A DNA stretch of 41,936 nucleotides from Pseudomonas spelaei (GCF_009724245.1 NZ_WNNK01000037.1:1-41936); one strand, 5' to 3'; shown: positions 22,278-32,020, counted from the stretch's first letter. Notes: generated by a model from the sequence alone, not told the origin. Made by a program: numbers and translations.

Positions 22278-22910
22278 ATGAGTGAACAATCTGCCGACGC
22301 CAACTACCAGGGCGTGTGGGGCAATCGCATCGGCTTCGGCAAAAAAGCCGCGCTGCTGATGATCGATTTCATGCAGGGCTATACCACTGAGGGCGCGCCG
22401 CTGTTTGCACCGGGCGTGGTCAGCGCCGTGGCTGAAAGCGTTGAGCTGTTGACCAGCGCAAGGCGCTACGGGATTACGGTGGTGCACACCAATATCCGTT
22501 ATCATCCCGGCCATTTCGCCGACGGTGGTATCTGGGTGAAAAAAGCCCCGGTGATGAAAGACATGGTCGAAGGCAATCCCCTTGCTGCGTTCTGCACCGA
22601 GGTGTTGCCCCGGGACGATGAAGTAGTGATCAGCAAGCAGTACGCCAGTGCATTTTTCGGCAGCAGCCTGGCCCCCATGCTGCACGCCCAAGGGATCGAT
22701 ACGGTGGTGCTGGCCGGCTGTTCAACCAGCGGCTGCATCCGCGCGACCGCCGTGGATGCGGTGCAGCATGGTTTTCGCACCATCGTCGTGCGCGAATGCG
22801 TCGGTGACCGACACCCGGCGCCCCACGAAGCGAACTTGTTTGATATCGACAGCAAGTATGGCGACGTCGTGAGCAAGCAGGAGGCGATGGACAAGTTCAG
22901 GGAGCAATAA
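22278..22910 (+). CDS. nicF: Maleamate amidohydrolase
   Basis: A 210-residue isochorismatase-family cysteine hydrolase with the D30, K120 and C153 triad (LLMIDFMQGY; VVISKQYASAF; CSTSGCIRAT). It hydrolyses maleamate to maleate and ammonia. It starts 11 nt after nicE. The operon then has a 233-nt space with a degenerate REP before nicT. Confidence 0.94.
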   Translation: MSEQSADANYQGVWGNRIGFGKKAALLMIDFMQGYTTEGAPLFAPGVVSAVAESVELLTSARRYGITVVHTNIRYHPGHFADGGIWVKKAPVMKDMVEGNPLAAFCTEVLPRDDEVVISKQYASAFFGSSLAPMLHAQGIDTVVLAGCSTSGCIRATAVDAVQHGFRTIVVRECVGDRHPAPHEANLFDIDSKYGDVVSKQEAMDKFREQ

Positions 22911-22982
22911 GGCTTCATCAAGAACCGCGCCATAGAGCGTGGTCTTGCAAAAAACTGAGCGCCCACTTTGGAATGCATTCAA

Positions 22983-23020
22983 ATGTGGGAGTTGGTTTGT
23001 GTGGGAGCCAGCTCCTGCAT
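22983..23020. repeat. Degenerate REP fragments
   Basis: TGTGGGAGTTGG and GTGTGGGAGCCAGCTCCTGC stand side by side, two decayed partial copies of the GTGGGAGC-type REP. There is no intact inverted pair, so this looks like a remnant. It lies between nicF and nicT. Confidence 0.55.
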
Positions 23021-23143
23021 GGATCGCCTCCAGCAGGGCCAACTCAGTCTTCTGACACTGCCTTTGGACGTCGCTGATACAGCACGCCGAAGTGCTGAAA
23101 AAGCGGCTGTATAAAAACCATAAGTCACCGCCAGGAGACACCC

Positions 23144-24454
23144 ATGCCCATTGCGAATGCAGCACCGGCGACCACCCTCGCCGACCCGATCCACGCGCTT
23201 TACCACAAGATCACCTGGAAACTGATTCCCTTCCTGTGTTTCTGCTACCTGGCCGCGTACCTGGACCGGATCAATATCGGCTTCGCCAAACTGCAAATGC
23301 TCGACCAGTTGCAGTTCAGCGAAACTGCCTTCGGCCTCGGCGCCGGCCTGTTCTTTGTCGGCTACATCCTCTTCGAAGTGCCGAGCAACCTGGTGCTGGA
23401 GAAGGTCGGCGCAAAGATCTGGATCGCCCGCATCATGATCACCTGGGGCCTGCTCTCGGCCTGCACCATGCTGGTCACCTCCACCACCCAGTTCTACATC
23501 CTGCGTTTCCTGCTCGGCGCCGCCGAGGCCGGGTTCCTGCCGGGAGTGCTGTATTACCTGACCACGTGGTTCCCCACCTACCGCCGGGGCCGGATCATCG
23601 CGCTGTTCATGATCGGCCTGCCGCTATCCAGCGTGATTGGCGGGCCATTGTCCGGGTGGATCATGGGCCACTTCGACCATATGGGCGGGCTGCGTGGCTG
23701 GCAGTGGCTGTTCCTGATCGAAGCAGTGCCCAGCGTGTTGCTCGGCATCTGGACCTTCTGGGCACTGCCCAACAACTACCAACAAGCCAAATGGCTTTCG
23801 CCGCAAGAAAAGTCCTTGCTGGAAAGCGAGCTGCGCAAAGACGACGCCGACGGTGCCGGCAGCCAGCACAGCTTCCGTGACGGCTTCTTCAACCTCAAGG
23901 TGTGGATGCTCGGCGGCATCGACTTCTCGATCCTGCTCAGTGCCTACGCCATGGGCTTCTGGATGCCGACCTTCATCCGCAACGCCGGGATCATCGACAC
24001 CTTCCACATCGGTATCCTCACCGCCCTGCCAAGCGTTGCCGCGTTACTCGGCATGCTGCTGATCGGCGCCAGTTCCGACAAGCACCGCGAGCGACGCTGG
24101 CACATCATCGTGCCGTTCTTTGTAGGCGCCGCCGCCATGGCCACCAGCACGTTCTTCACCCACAACGTAGTTGCCACCGTGGCCCTGTTTGCGATCGCCT
24201 CGGCGGCAATCATTGGTGCGGTGCCGGTATTTTTCAGCCTGCCGGCGACCTTTCTCAAAGGCACCGCCGCCGCTACCGGCTTCGCCTTGGCCTGCTCCGT
24301 GGCGAACATCGCGGGCCTGGTGAGCAACTCGTTGATGGGGGTCGCAATCGACGTCACCGGCAGCAGTGCCGGCGCCCTGTGGTTTTTCGCCGGTTGCCTG
24401 ATTTTCAGCAGCTTCCTGGTGATCGCCCTGCCGGCGAAACTGGTGAATCGTTGA
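23144..24454 (+). CDS. nicT: MFS transporter, probable nicotinate uptake permease
   Basis: A 436-residue major facilitator protein of the anion:cation symporter group, with about 12 transmembrane helices. It carries YLDRINIGFAKL after helix 1 and the FLLGAAEAGFLPG and FPTYRRGRI motifs between helices 4 and 6. CAGGAGA lies before ATG 23144. It follows the nic catabolic operon as nicT does in P. putida and is probably the importer of nicotinate or a hydroxylated derivative. A weak hairpin (24509-24538) follows, with no T-run. Confidence 0.9.
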   Translation: MPIANAAPATTLADPIHALYHKITWKLIPFLCFCYLAAYLDRINIGFAKLQMLDQLQFSETAFGLGAGLFFVGYILFEVPSNLVLEKVGAKIWIARIMITWGLLSACTMLVTSTTQFYILRFLLGAAEAGFLPGVLYYLTTWFPTYRRGRIIALFMIGLPLSSVIGGPLSGWIMGHFDHMGGLRGWQWLFLIEAVPSVLLGIWTFWALPNNYQQAKWLSPQEKSLLESELRKDDADGAGSQHSFRDGFFNLKVWMLGGIDFSILLSAYAMGFWMPTFIRNAGIIDTFHIGILTALPSVAALLGMLLIGASSDKHRERRWHIIVPFFVGAAAMATSTFFTHNVVATVALFAIASAAIIGAVPVFFSLPATFLKGTAAATGFALACSVANIAGLVSNSLMGVAIDVTGSSAGALWFFAGCLIFSSFLVIALPAKLVNR

Positions 24455-24649
24455 GCCTTGTTCGTCTTGCCAAGTCGGTAAAAAGTCATCCGGTAACGCC
24501 TGGAAAAATACCCCGTGGCTCTGGTGAGTGACGGGGTAGCATCCATTCACATAACAACCTCCACAAACGCTGGAATCTCCTCGCCTCAGTAGCCACTCAA
24601 CAAGACCCCTGTTGAGGGCAACTATTTCGGTAACGCGAGAAGCCTCCCC

Positions 24650-27600
24650 ATGAGAAGCGTCGACACCTTACGCAATATCGCACCACAACCTGCTGCTGCC
24701 ATGTTGAGGGATATGCAGCTGGAAGAAACAGACTCTCAGCGTGCCTCAGAGACGAACGCTCTGACGCCCCGGACCCAAGCCGACAAAGACCTCGCAACGA
24801 CTTACGCCACAGCACTGCGCAAATACGCAAACGAACTGCCTTCCACGCTCCCTCTGGCTGACGTGATGCCCGGTATCCCACCGGCGTCACTCTTCGGTCA
24901 GTGGCGAGCTCACTTGCACAATGTATTGCAGCTTCCTGCCTTGAACTCATGGCTTGTCGCAAACGGATTCGATTTATCACAGGGCTTTAGTATTTACCCA
25001 TCGAACGCCCGCGTCCTTCAGCACAAGGCAGACGGAAGCGCAACGTCTGTCTTTGGATTGGAGGCGAGAAGGGCAAATCCGAAGGAGTGGAACTTACTAT
25101 TGGCGGCAGCCAAGGTGCTGGCACCCGGCAGAAACTCTATTGGTGTCCACCCCGATATTAATCGGGTCACCGTGCGTGAAGTGGGTCTATTCCATGGCAA
25201 TGACTGGACCTCACACCCGACCAAAGCGGGACTGGAACAGCGCGCCCTCGACCTGGAAAACAACGGGGGCACGCTCAACCTGAAGCTGGACGATCCACGC
25301 GGTGAAGATCATCTCAACATCCAGAAACAGGCGCTGGAAACGTTCATTAAGCGCACAGCTAACACCCCGGACGAAACTCAAAGCGCCTCCTTGTCAACGC
25401 CGCCGGTTAACCCCCATCTTGCCGGGAACAGCGCCCTGGCCGTGCTGTTTCATCAGAAGATGTTAAGTTACCCAAACAATTATCCCGGTTTTCAAACACT
25501 TGAAAATATCCCGAAAGACTCACTGTTCGGACAATGGCGGGCCCACTTCAAAAAGATCCTCGATACGACAGACGTCAAGGACTGGGCCGCCAAGGAAGGG
25601 ATTGACCTGACCAAGACGTTTGTGGTCGACCCCAGAGAGTCCGGAGGTGCAGGGGGGATCATGTATGACGAGAATGGCGAAACGGTGCTGTATACCTTCA
25701 TCCAAAATCCGCCACAGTGGTGGCGTTTGTTGATGAATGCTGCCAAAGCGCTGGGGGTAGATCGTTATCAGATGAAAGATGGCTGGGAGAGCATCGCCCC
25801 CCTGTATGAAGTGAGTCACTTTTATCGTCATAACGAGCTCGGTCATAGGGGCTCTTACGAAACCCTGGATACTCTCTTGAGCAGTACCAAGGGCGCATTG
25901 ACACTGAGCCCTGCCGACCCCCGCAACGAGGCAACCCTGGCGACTGCCAAAGTCGCTCTTGGCAACATAGCCAATCAACGAGCATTGATCAAAGCGCTCG
26001 ATTCCATAGCCGCCCTTCTGAGCCCTGACGCGAAATCAACTCACTCTATCAGTTCGCTGTTGACCGGGTTAACGGCGCAACGCATCCCTATAGATCCAGA
26101 CAGCACGTATAGCCAACGGACGGTGAATGCTGACGAGACCGCAAGTGTCGCAGACTTCATAAAAGCGAACGGGTGGCCCCTGCCGATCGACAGGCAAACT
26201 GTTATCGCGCTGTCCGAGCGGTTGGGCTCCATCGAGCTGACTGACGGTACTCTGCGAGAAGTCGGTGACAGTGAGTTGGCACAGCTTTACGCAAATGAGT
26301 TGGACGAATATGCAGAAAGCAAAACCCCTACCGATCTTCAACACGTTGTCAAAAACATTCCACGGCACTCAGCACTCGGGCAATGGAAGGCTCACCTTCA
26401 CTCGCTGCTCAATAATGCGGAGTTCAAAAGCTGGGCAAGCCTTAACCAAGTGGACTTGTCCAAGCCAATCAAGATCACCGATGACGGCGAACTGAAATGC
26501 TATGTCAACGGCACGCCTAAAGTGTTTGGCGACCCAGCCTCAGAATCGTTGCCGGCGACCTGGCCGCTGATCTGCGCCGCCGCCGACCGGATACTGGTTT
26601 CGCAACTGTCGCTGTCCGACAGCCCCGAAGACGCCACTCTCGAAGAGATAGCGGCTTTTTACGATGAGCCACCTGGGTGGTCAGAGGCCAACTTGGCGCA
26701 ACGGGTTGCGATACTTGGCAAGACCAAGGCCTTTCCCGCCCTGCAAAATCGCTCTTCATATGCAGCCTCCCCGTCAAGATCGGAAACAGCCCTTGAGGTG
26801 GCACAGAGACGCTTGGGCGTCATTCTGAATGAACATTCCCTGACCCGTCAGTTAAGCACCATCAGCGACACTCAAACTGAGCTTGCTACAGCCTTGAACG
26901 CGCGAGCCGAATTGGCGGCCAATGACCCTCAGCATCTTCAAGCAACGCAAGTGGACACCAAGCTCAAACAAGCGCTGGCCAATGCGCTGAAAACCACCAT
27001 GATCACACTTGTACCCGATTCTTTCCTGTCTTCAGCGCTGGCTTCGGCTCCGAAGTCCGTCAGCCTGGAACAGTTCATCCATACGAATGGCTGGCTTCAA
27101 CCACAAAACACTGAAGAACTGATCAATCTGGTCAGCCATCTCAAGCGCCATCCATTGACCTCTGCTTTGCATGGCAATTTCGGTGGTGCCCTGTCCTGGC
27201 CTATCCCTCTAGATGATAAAGCTCGCGCCGGGCTGGAAGCCTCCCTGAAACTATCCAAGGATTACGACCCCTCGAAAGGATTGCTCGGTAGCCTGGGCTC
27301 AACGCTTACCCCCCCTCATGGCAGTCTCGAAATAACGTTGGACAACGCCCGAAAATGGCTCAACCAAGTGCTCGACACACCTGGCGCCAAGGCGCTGGGA
27401 ATAGCCCTTCAAAATGAATATAAAGGCATCGCCTCCCCATCGAGTGCCAATGACCTGGTCCTCGCGGCGCTCAGTGTCGACCTTGAACGCCCGGCCTCCC
27501 CGACAAGAACAACCGTTGCGGGTTTTGACCTGACCGATAGCATGTACTGGAGCACTCCCCCCTCTGTCTTGGTCAAGGGCCTGACCGATCATCTGGTCAA

Positions 27601-30127
27601 CAGTCGCAGAATCACTCGGGACATGGCCTACGCAGCCGCAGTCTTACTGTTGTCACGCAAGGCCCCGGCGTTACTGGTTAAAGATATTCCCAAAACCGTC
27701 ACCATGGGTTCACATACCTGGGTCACCTTTACGACAGCCGTCGCCCGCGTCGAGGCGCAAGCACCGGGTGCCTCAGCGAAAATGACGTTTGCCCAAATAA
27801 TGGCTTACGCAGACTTGGCCCCAATTACCCTGTCGGCACAAGGCACCGAGCAAGCGGCCAGAAAATCGGCATTGAAGGATTGGGGGGTCGCCCAAGGCCT
27901 TCTGACGGTTAACGCTCAGGACGAGTATACCGACGAGCAACTGAATACCGTTCTCAACGCGTTTAACAACCAAATCACCGAGTTGAAAGCCGCGTCTACG
28001 ATCCTGCATATCGACATGCCGAATCGAAAGACCATGGCATTGGCCGAGCTGAAAAGGGTCTTCGGTGATCAGATACCGTTCGAAGAAAAATGCATCAATG
28101 TGGCCTCACCTCATCGGGACTATAAGGGGCCTTACTCGTTTCTGGATCTGTATATGGCGGACAAACTGGGGCCGCCTGCCGGTAGTCTCAAACCTGCAGA
28201 CACCGTTGTAAACGGAACGCTGGGTACAGGGTCCAACACGAGTGATCGCTTGAAGCTGAACTACTGGGTGTCTTCTAACAGCAAGGTCGACATCGGCAAC
28301 CTGCTCGCCCGGCAGCGGGAGCTTCCCAACATAACCAGTAAATTCGATCAAGCCTTCTCCACCTACAGGCCCAAGCTTAAACAACACTTGCCAACTGTCG
28401 TAAAGCATCTGATTTCACAGATGCCCCTGGATGACCGCAAGCGCATTGAGTTTGGAAAGCTGGAGCTATTTAAAGTAACTGATGCCCACAAAAACAAGGG
28501 TCTTGGTATCTCAGCGGCCCCCACTTATACCTATAAGCCAGACCCGGACCGCCTCATCATAAAAACCACGCTCGACGGAGTATCCAAGACGTTTGAATTT
28601 GACTTGAAAGAGGCCGGCTTCCGCCATCGGCGTGATCTTAATGATGTCAAGGCCGGAATTGTTAGCGAGTACGAAGTCGACACTGAATACATGCAGCCCC
28701 TTGCCCCCTCAAATGCACTGCGGACTCTGCTCCTGGAACAAGCCAACACCGACACCACACCCAAGAGTTACTTCAGCGACAGAACTGCTTATATTGCCGG
28801 TACCGCGATCCAGGACGCCGCTGTCGACAGGCTGCAAACCCAGGCAAAAGGTGTGACAACCTTCGATACCGAATTCAACACCGCCAAGTTCCTGCATGAA
28901 ACGGTGATGAACCTCATTCCACTCAGGTCGGCGATTGTCAATTTTCAACAAGGCAAGATTGGCGACGGTCTCGTCGACTTGGGCCTGGATATCCTGGGCC
29001 TTGTCATGACGTTTGCGACTGGAGGTGCTTCCATTGGCGCCAAAGCCGCCGCCGGTGCCTCGAGAGCCGCGCGCGCGCTCCTGGGGGCAAGGGTCATCGG
29101 CCGACTGACGCTCAGTGCCCTCAACCCCTTGGGCGGTATTGATGACCTGGGTCGACTGATTGTGAGAGGTGGCCAAAAGGCGCTCTCTCTGGGAGGCCGG
29201 CTGGCTTCAAAAATGGGGGGAGCTATCGGTGACCTGACAGGTTCCAGACGATTGCTTGGGTCAATGAATAATCATGATTTGGTGGCAGCCAGCAAACGCT
29301 TCGATGCTGCCGCCACCGGCACGTTCAAGGTCATGGACGAAGTGTTCGAAGGGACCGCCGTTTTCTTCAAGGGCAAATGGTACCCCTATAGTCTGGTGAA
29401 CAAGGCCCCCTATGGAAAACCACTGGCTTTGTTTAATCCCAACAGCATCGCAATGGGCGGCGAGATTAAAAACATCAAGGTATTGGATGAAGGTCTTGTG
29501 TTATTTGAGGATCTTCATGGCGGAGCCAAGCGTCTCACTCTGGATGCTCATGGCGTTCTATTTCCAGGCTATGATTCCACAGCCATTTTGGTTAACGGTA
29601 AGAACCTGACGCCCAATGAATTTTTAGCGCATTTAAAAAGTTGTAAGGTAAAGATTGAAGACTATGACGAAATACGCCTGACCGTTTGCCACTCTGCTAA
29701 CGGCGGCACCAATTCATTTGCTGCGGAGTTTGCAAAACTCACGAAAAAACCGGTGAAAGGCTATGAAGGAACAATGTATGTGCACCCTAATGTGGAATCC
29801 ATGCATCTGGATAATTTCCCCAACAGGGCTGCTCGCAGAGATTATCTGGACGATCGGTTTCTGGGTGCTACACGAAAAGTAGAAAACAAGTACGTTGAGA
29901 TAGGCGTAATGGATAACGGCGTCATGAAGTACTACCCGGATCCCAGATACAAACCCGTGAAATTTTCTGCCGAAGGGGTTGTTCAACCTTCTACCGCCAA
30001 AACCCCGCGACCAGTGACAAAGGCTGAAATCGAACAGCACAACAAACGGGTCGCGAGTGCCCAGCGTGCTGAACAAGATGCCATCAACAACAATACTGAT
30101 TTCGGTGATTACGAAGACTTTACTTAG
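24650..30127 (+). CDS. Giant toxin-like protein with C-terminal caspase-like (C80-like) peptidase domain
   Basis: An 1825-residue protein. Three N-terminal repeats carry SLFGQWRAH, SLFGQWRAH and SALGQWKAH motifs centred at about residues 82, 293 and 576, each followed by a W...G/Q.D segment. A long helical middle leads to a hydrophobic Gly/Ala-rich stretch (about 1420-1480, NLIPLRSAI to GAKAAAGA), as in large Pseudomonas toxins with pore-forming parts. The C-terminal domain has LTLDAHG (H1634) and IRLTVCHSA (C1680), then KPVKGYEGTMYV. This hydrophobic strand-HG and strand-C pattern with 46-residue spacing matches clan CD cysteine peptidases such as the clostridial-toxin C80 domain. No signal peptide is seen, and no immunity gene follows. 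From about 29440 the DNA becomes richer in A+T. Export route and target are unknown. Confidence 0.8.
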   Translation: MRSVDTLRNIAPQPAAAMLRDMQLEETDSQRASETNALTPRTQADKDLATTYATALRKYANELPSTLPLADVMPGIPPASLFGQWRAHLHNVLQLPALNSWLVANGFDLSQGFSIYPSNARVLQHKADGSATSVFGLEARRANPKEWNLLLAAAKVLAPGRNSIGVHPDINRVTVREVGLFHGNDWTSHPTKAGLEQRALDLENNGGTLNLKLDDPRGEDHLNIQKQALETFIKRTANTPDETQSASLSTPPVNPHLAGNSALAVLFHQKMLSYPNNYPGFQTLENIPKDSLFGQWRAHFKKILDTTDVKDWAAKEGIDLTKTFVVDPRESGGAGGIMYDENGETVLYTFIQNPPQWWRLLMNAAKALGVDRYQMKDGWESIAPLYEVSHFYRHNELGHRGSYETLDTLLSSTKGALTLSPADPRNEATLATAKVALGNIANQRALIKALDSIAALLSPDAKSTHSISSLLTGLTAQRIPIDPDSTYSQRTVNADETASVADFIKANGWPLPIDRQTVIALSERLGSIELTDGTLREVGDSELAQLYANELDEYAESKTPTDLQHVVKNIPRHSALGQWKAHLHSLLNNAEFKSWASLNQVDLSKPIKITDDGELKCYVNGTPKVFGDPASESLPATWPLICAAADRILVSQLSLSDSPEDATLEEIAAFYDEPPGWSEANLAQRVAILGKTKAFPALQNRSSYAASPSRSETALEVAQRRLGVILNEHSLTRQLSTISDTQTELATALNARAELAANDPQHLQATQVDTKLKQALANALKTTMITLVPDSFLSSALASAPKSVSLEQFIHTNGWLQPQNTEELINLVSHLKRHPLTSALHGNFGGALSWPIPLDDKARAGLEASLKLSKDYDPSKGLLGSLGSTLTPPHGSLEITLDNARKWLNQVLDTPGAKALGIALQNEYKGIASPSSANDLVLAALSVDLERPASPTRTTVAGFDLTDSMYWSTPPSVLVKGLTDHLVNSRRITRDMAYAAAVLLLSRKAPALLVKDIPKTVTMGSHTWVTFTTAVARVEAQAPGASAKMTFAQIMAYADLAPITLSAQGTEQAARKSALKDWGVAQGLLTVNAQDEYTDEQLNTVLNAFNNQITELKAASTILHIDMPNRKTMALAELKRVFGDQIPFEEKCINVASPHRDYKGPYSFLDLYMADKLGPPAGSLKPADTVVNGTLGTGSNTSDRLKLNYWVSSNSKVDIGNLLARQRELPNITSKFDQAFSTYRPKLKQHLPTVVKHLISQMPLDDRKRIEFGKLELFKVTDAHKNKGLGISAAPTYTYKPDPDRLIIKTTLDGVSKTFEFDLKEAGFRHRRDLNDVKAGIVSEYEVDTEYMQPLAPSNALRTLLLEQANTDTTPKSYFSDRTAYIAGTAIQDAAVDRLQTQAKGVTTFDTEFNTAKFLHETVMNLIPLRSAIVNFQQGKIGDGLVDLGLDILGLVMTFATGGASIGAKAAAGASRAARALLGARVIGRLTLSALNPLGGIDDLGRLIVRGGQKALSLGGRLASKMGGAIGDLTGSRRLLGSMNNHDLVAASKRFDAAATGTFKVMDEVFEGTAVFFKGKWYPYSLVNKAPYGKPLALFNPNSIAMGGEIKNIKVLDEGLVLFEDLHGGAKRLTLDAHGVLFPGYDSTAILVNGKNLTPNEFLAHLKSCKVKIEDYDEIRLTVCHSANGGTNSFAAEFAKLTKKPVKGYEGTMYVHPNVESMHLDNFPNRAARRDYLDDRFLGATRKVENKYVEIGVMDNGVMKYYPDPRYKPVKFSAEGVVQPSTAKTPRPVTKAEIEQHNKRVASAQRAEQDAINNNTDFGDYEDFT

Positions 30128-30288
30128 GGTAACTCCGGTCAATTCGCGGTGAGCCATTTTGACTAAGCCCCTCTCGCCGAAAGCGTTTTGAGCAGAGCGC
30201 TTTCGGCTAATTCCAATCACCCATGGTGCCAACGCCGGAAGTCGTTAGAATCTACCCCACTCCGACAGCCTCACTGACACGAGCCCCC

Positions 30289-31437
30289 ATGCACTTTAAT
30301 TTCGATACGATCCACTCCCGCCTCGGCACCGGCAGCACCAAGTGGAGTCGCTACCCGCAAGACGTCCTGCCGATGTGGATTGCCGACATGGACATCGCTG
30401 CGCCACCGGCGGTCCTTGAGGCATTGCACCAGCGCCTGGACCAGCAAATCCTCGGCTACAGTGTGGCGTGCAACAAGGTACGCGAGGCCATCGTGGACGA
30501 TCTGTGGGCCAAGTACGCCTGGCGTGTACAGCCTGATGAACTGCTGTTTTTGCCCGGTGTAGAGCCGGGCTTCAACATGGCTCTGCACGCCTTTGTTCAA
30601 CCCGGGCAGCCGGTGGTGTTGCAAACCCCCAACTATCGTCCGTTGCGCTTGGCACCCGGCCATTGGAACCTACCGAAGATCGAGGTGCCGTTCGAACTCA
30701 GCGCCGAAGGGGAATACTTCACGCCCTTGCCGGCCCTGCGTCAGGCGCTGGCCGGTGCCGGTGCGCTGCTGTTGAGCAACCCCCACAACCCGATCGGCAA
30801 GGTCTTCCCTCGAGAAGAATTGTTGGCGGTAGCCACCGCGTGCCTGGACCAGGGCGCGCTGATCATCTCCGATGAAATCCATGCCGAGTTGTGCTTTGAC
30901 GGCCGCCGGCATATCCCCACAGCAAGCCTCAGCCCCGAGATCGCCCAGCGCACCATCACCCTGATGTCGGCGAGCAAGGCCTATAACATCGCCGGGCTGA
31001 AAACCTGCTTTGCGGTGATCCAGGACCCGGCCATTCGCGAACGCTTCAATCATGCCCGCTGCGGCATGGTCGACAGCGTCAGCCCGTTGGGCCTGGAAGC
31101 TACGCGAGCGGCCTACAGCCAATGCGGGGAATGGCTGGAGGCGTTGGTCAAGTACCTGCAAGCCAACCGGGATTACCTGTTGAACGCGGTGCAAACCCGC
31201 CTGCCGGGGATCGTGATGCATGCCCCGCAAGGCACGTACCTGGCGTGGCTGGATTGCAGCGCCCTGGGCCTGGATGATCCGCAGCAGTTCTTTCTGCAAC
31301 AGGCCAAGGTCGGCCTCAGCGCCGGTCTGGAGTTTGGCGATGACAGCCAGCAATTCGTGCGCCTGAACTTCGGTTGCCCAAGGTCGATGCTTGAAGAAGG
31401 TTTGCAGCGCATGGAGCGCAGCCTTCAGGGCGTGTAG
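30289..31437 (+). CDS. patB: PatB/MalY-type C-S lyase (cystathionine beta-lyase)
   Basis: A 382-residue fold-type I PLP aminotransferase-family protein. The N-terminal DTIHSRLGTGSTKW and LPMWIADMD motifs are typical of MalY/PatB. NPHNPIGK, SDEIHAEL and the Schiff-base lysine K230 in SASKAYNIAGLK follow. It cleaves C-S bonds of cystathionine or cysteine conjugates. ATG 30289 is chosen because the family starts there; an in-frame 30223 start lies upstream. A hairpin terminator follows (31450-31476). Its neighbours suggest sulfur metabolism. Confidence 0.9.
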   Translation: MHFNFDTIHSRLGTGSTKWSRYPQDVLPMWIADMDIAAPPAVLEALHQRLDQQILGYSVACNKVREAIVDDLWAKYAWRVQPDELLFLPGVEPGFNMALHAFVQPGQPVVLQTPNYRPLRLAPGHWNLPKIEVPFELSAEGEYFTPLPALRQALAGAGALLLSNPHNPIGKVFPREELLAVATACLDQGALIISDEIHAELCFDGRRHIPTASLSPEIAQRTITLMSASKAYNIAGLKTCFAVIQDPAIRERFNHARCGMVDSVSPLGLEATRAAYSQCGEWLEALVKYLQANRDYLLNAVQTRLPGIVMHAPQGTYLAWLDCSALGLDDPQQFFLQQAKVGLSAGLEFGDDSQQFVRLNFGCPRSMLEEGLQRMERSLQGV

Positions 31438-31449
31438 ACGTCAATCAGT

Positions 31450-31476
31450 GTGGGAGCGGCGATACGCCTCTCCCAC
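31450..31476. terminator. Hairpin between convergent genes
   Basis: GTGGGAG (31450-31456) pairs with CTCCCAC (31470-31476), with partial pairing of the inner bases, 12 nt after patB and 12 nt after the convergent molbindin gene. The arm looks like a REP remnant and may serve both genes as a stop or 3' stabiliser. Confidence 0.5.
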
Positions 31477-31488
31477 CGTTGGTGGGGT

Positions 31489-31704
31489 TCACAACTTGGC
31501 GATGGAGACTTCAGTCGACTTCACAAACGCAATCACCTCGCTGCCCACCTTCAATTCCAGATCCCGCACCGAGCGCGTAGTAATCACTGAAGTGACGATG
31601 CCGGACGCCGTTTGCACGTCAATCTCGGACACCACTTCACCCAGCAGGATTTCCTTGATCACGCCTTTGAACTGATTGCGCACGTTGATCGCTTTAATGG
31701 TCAT
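31489..31704 (-). CDS. Molbindin-like TOBE domain protein
   Basis: A 71-residue single TOBE (Mop) domain: AINVRNQFKGVIKEILLGEV, then the SEIDVQTASGIVTSVIT strand pair and VGSEVIAFVKSTEVSIAKL. Such molbindins bind molybdate or tungstate oxyanions as oligomers in the cytoplasm. AAGGAA lies before ATG 31704. The local nicAB enzyme needs molybdenum, but the gene is not next to it. It is convergent with patB. Confidence 0.88.
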   Translation of the reverse strand: MTIKAINVRNQFKGVIKEILLGEVVSEIDVQTASGIVTSVITTRSVRDLELKVGSEVIAFVKSTEVSIAKL

Positions 31705-31890
31705 GTCGGCTTTCCTTTAGCTGATGGGTCAATCCGCACGAATGCGCAGGCGTTCAAAATGCACGCTCCGCAAAAACATTAAAAGGAATATATAACTCTT
31801 TATTTATTCCATAAAAACATATGCATTCAATCTCACCACTGTTGCCTGGCCAACACTCATTCAACAAAGTGCCCGACTTCCCCACCTCCC

Positions 31891-31980
31891 CGTAGCAGCT
31901 GTCGAACCCGGCGAGGCTGCGTATGCGGTGTGTCTGATGTACCGCATACGCAGCCTCGCCGGGGCTCGACAGCTGCTACG
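31891..31980. repeat. Long inverted repeat, third REP-type family
   Basis: Arms 31891-31929 and 31941-31980 are complementary over about 39 bp with one mismatch or gap, around an 11-nt loop. Each contains CGTAGCAGCTGTCGA and GGCGAGGCTGCG. This core differs from the GTGGGAGC families and is one I associate with dispersed palindromes of fluorescent pseudomonads. Confidence 0.8.
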
Positions 31981-32020
31981 CATGGATGTTTGAACCTGTT
32001 CATGACACCTGCGTATCCAA

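Noticed and set aside
24509..24538. Terminator after nicT
   Set aside because: An 8-bp stem with a 14-nt loop and no T-run; too weak to call.
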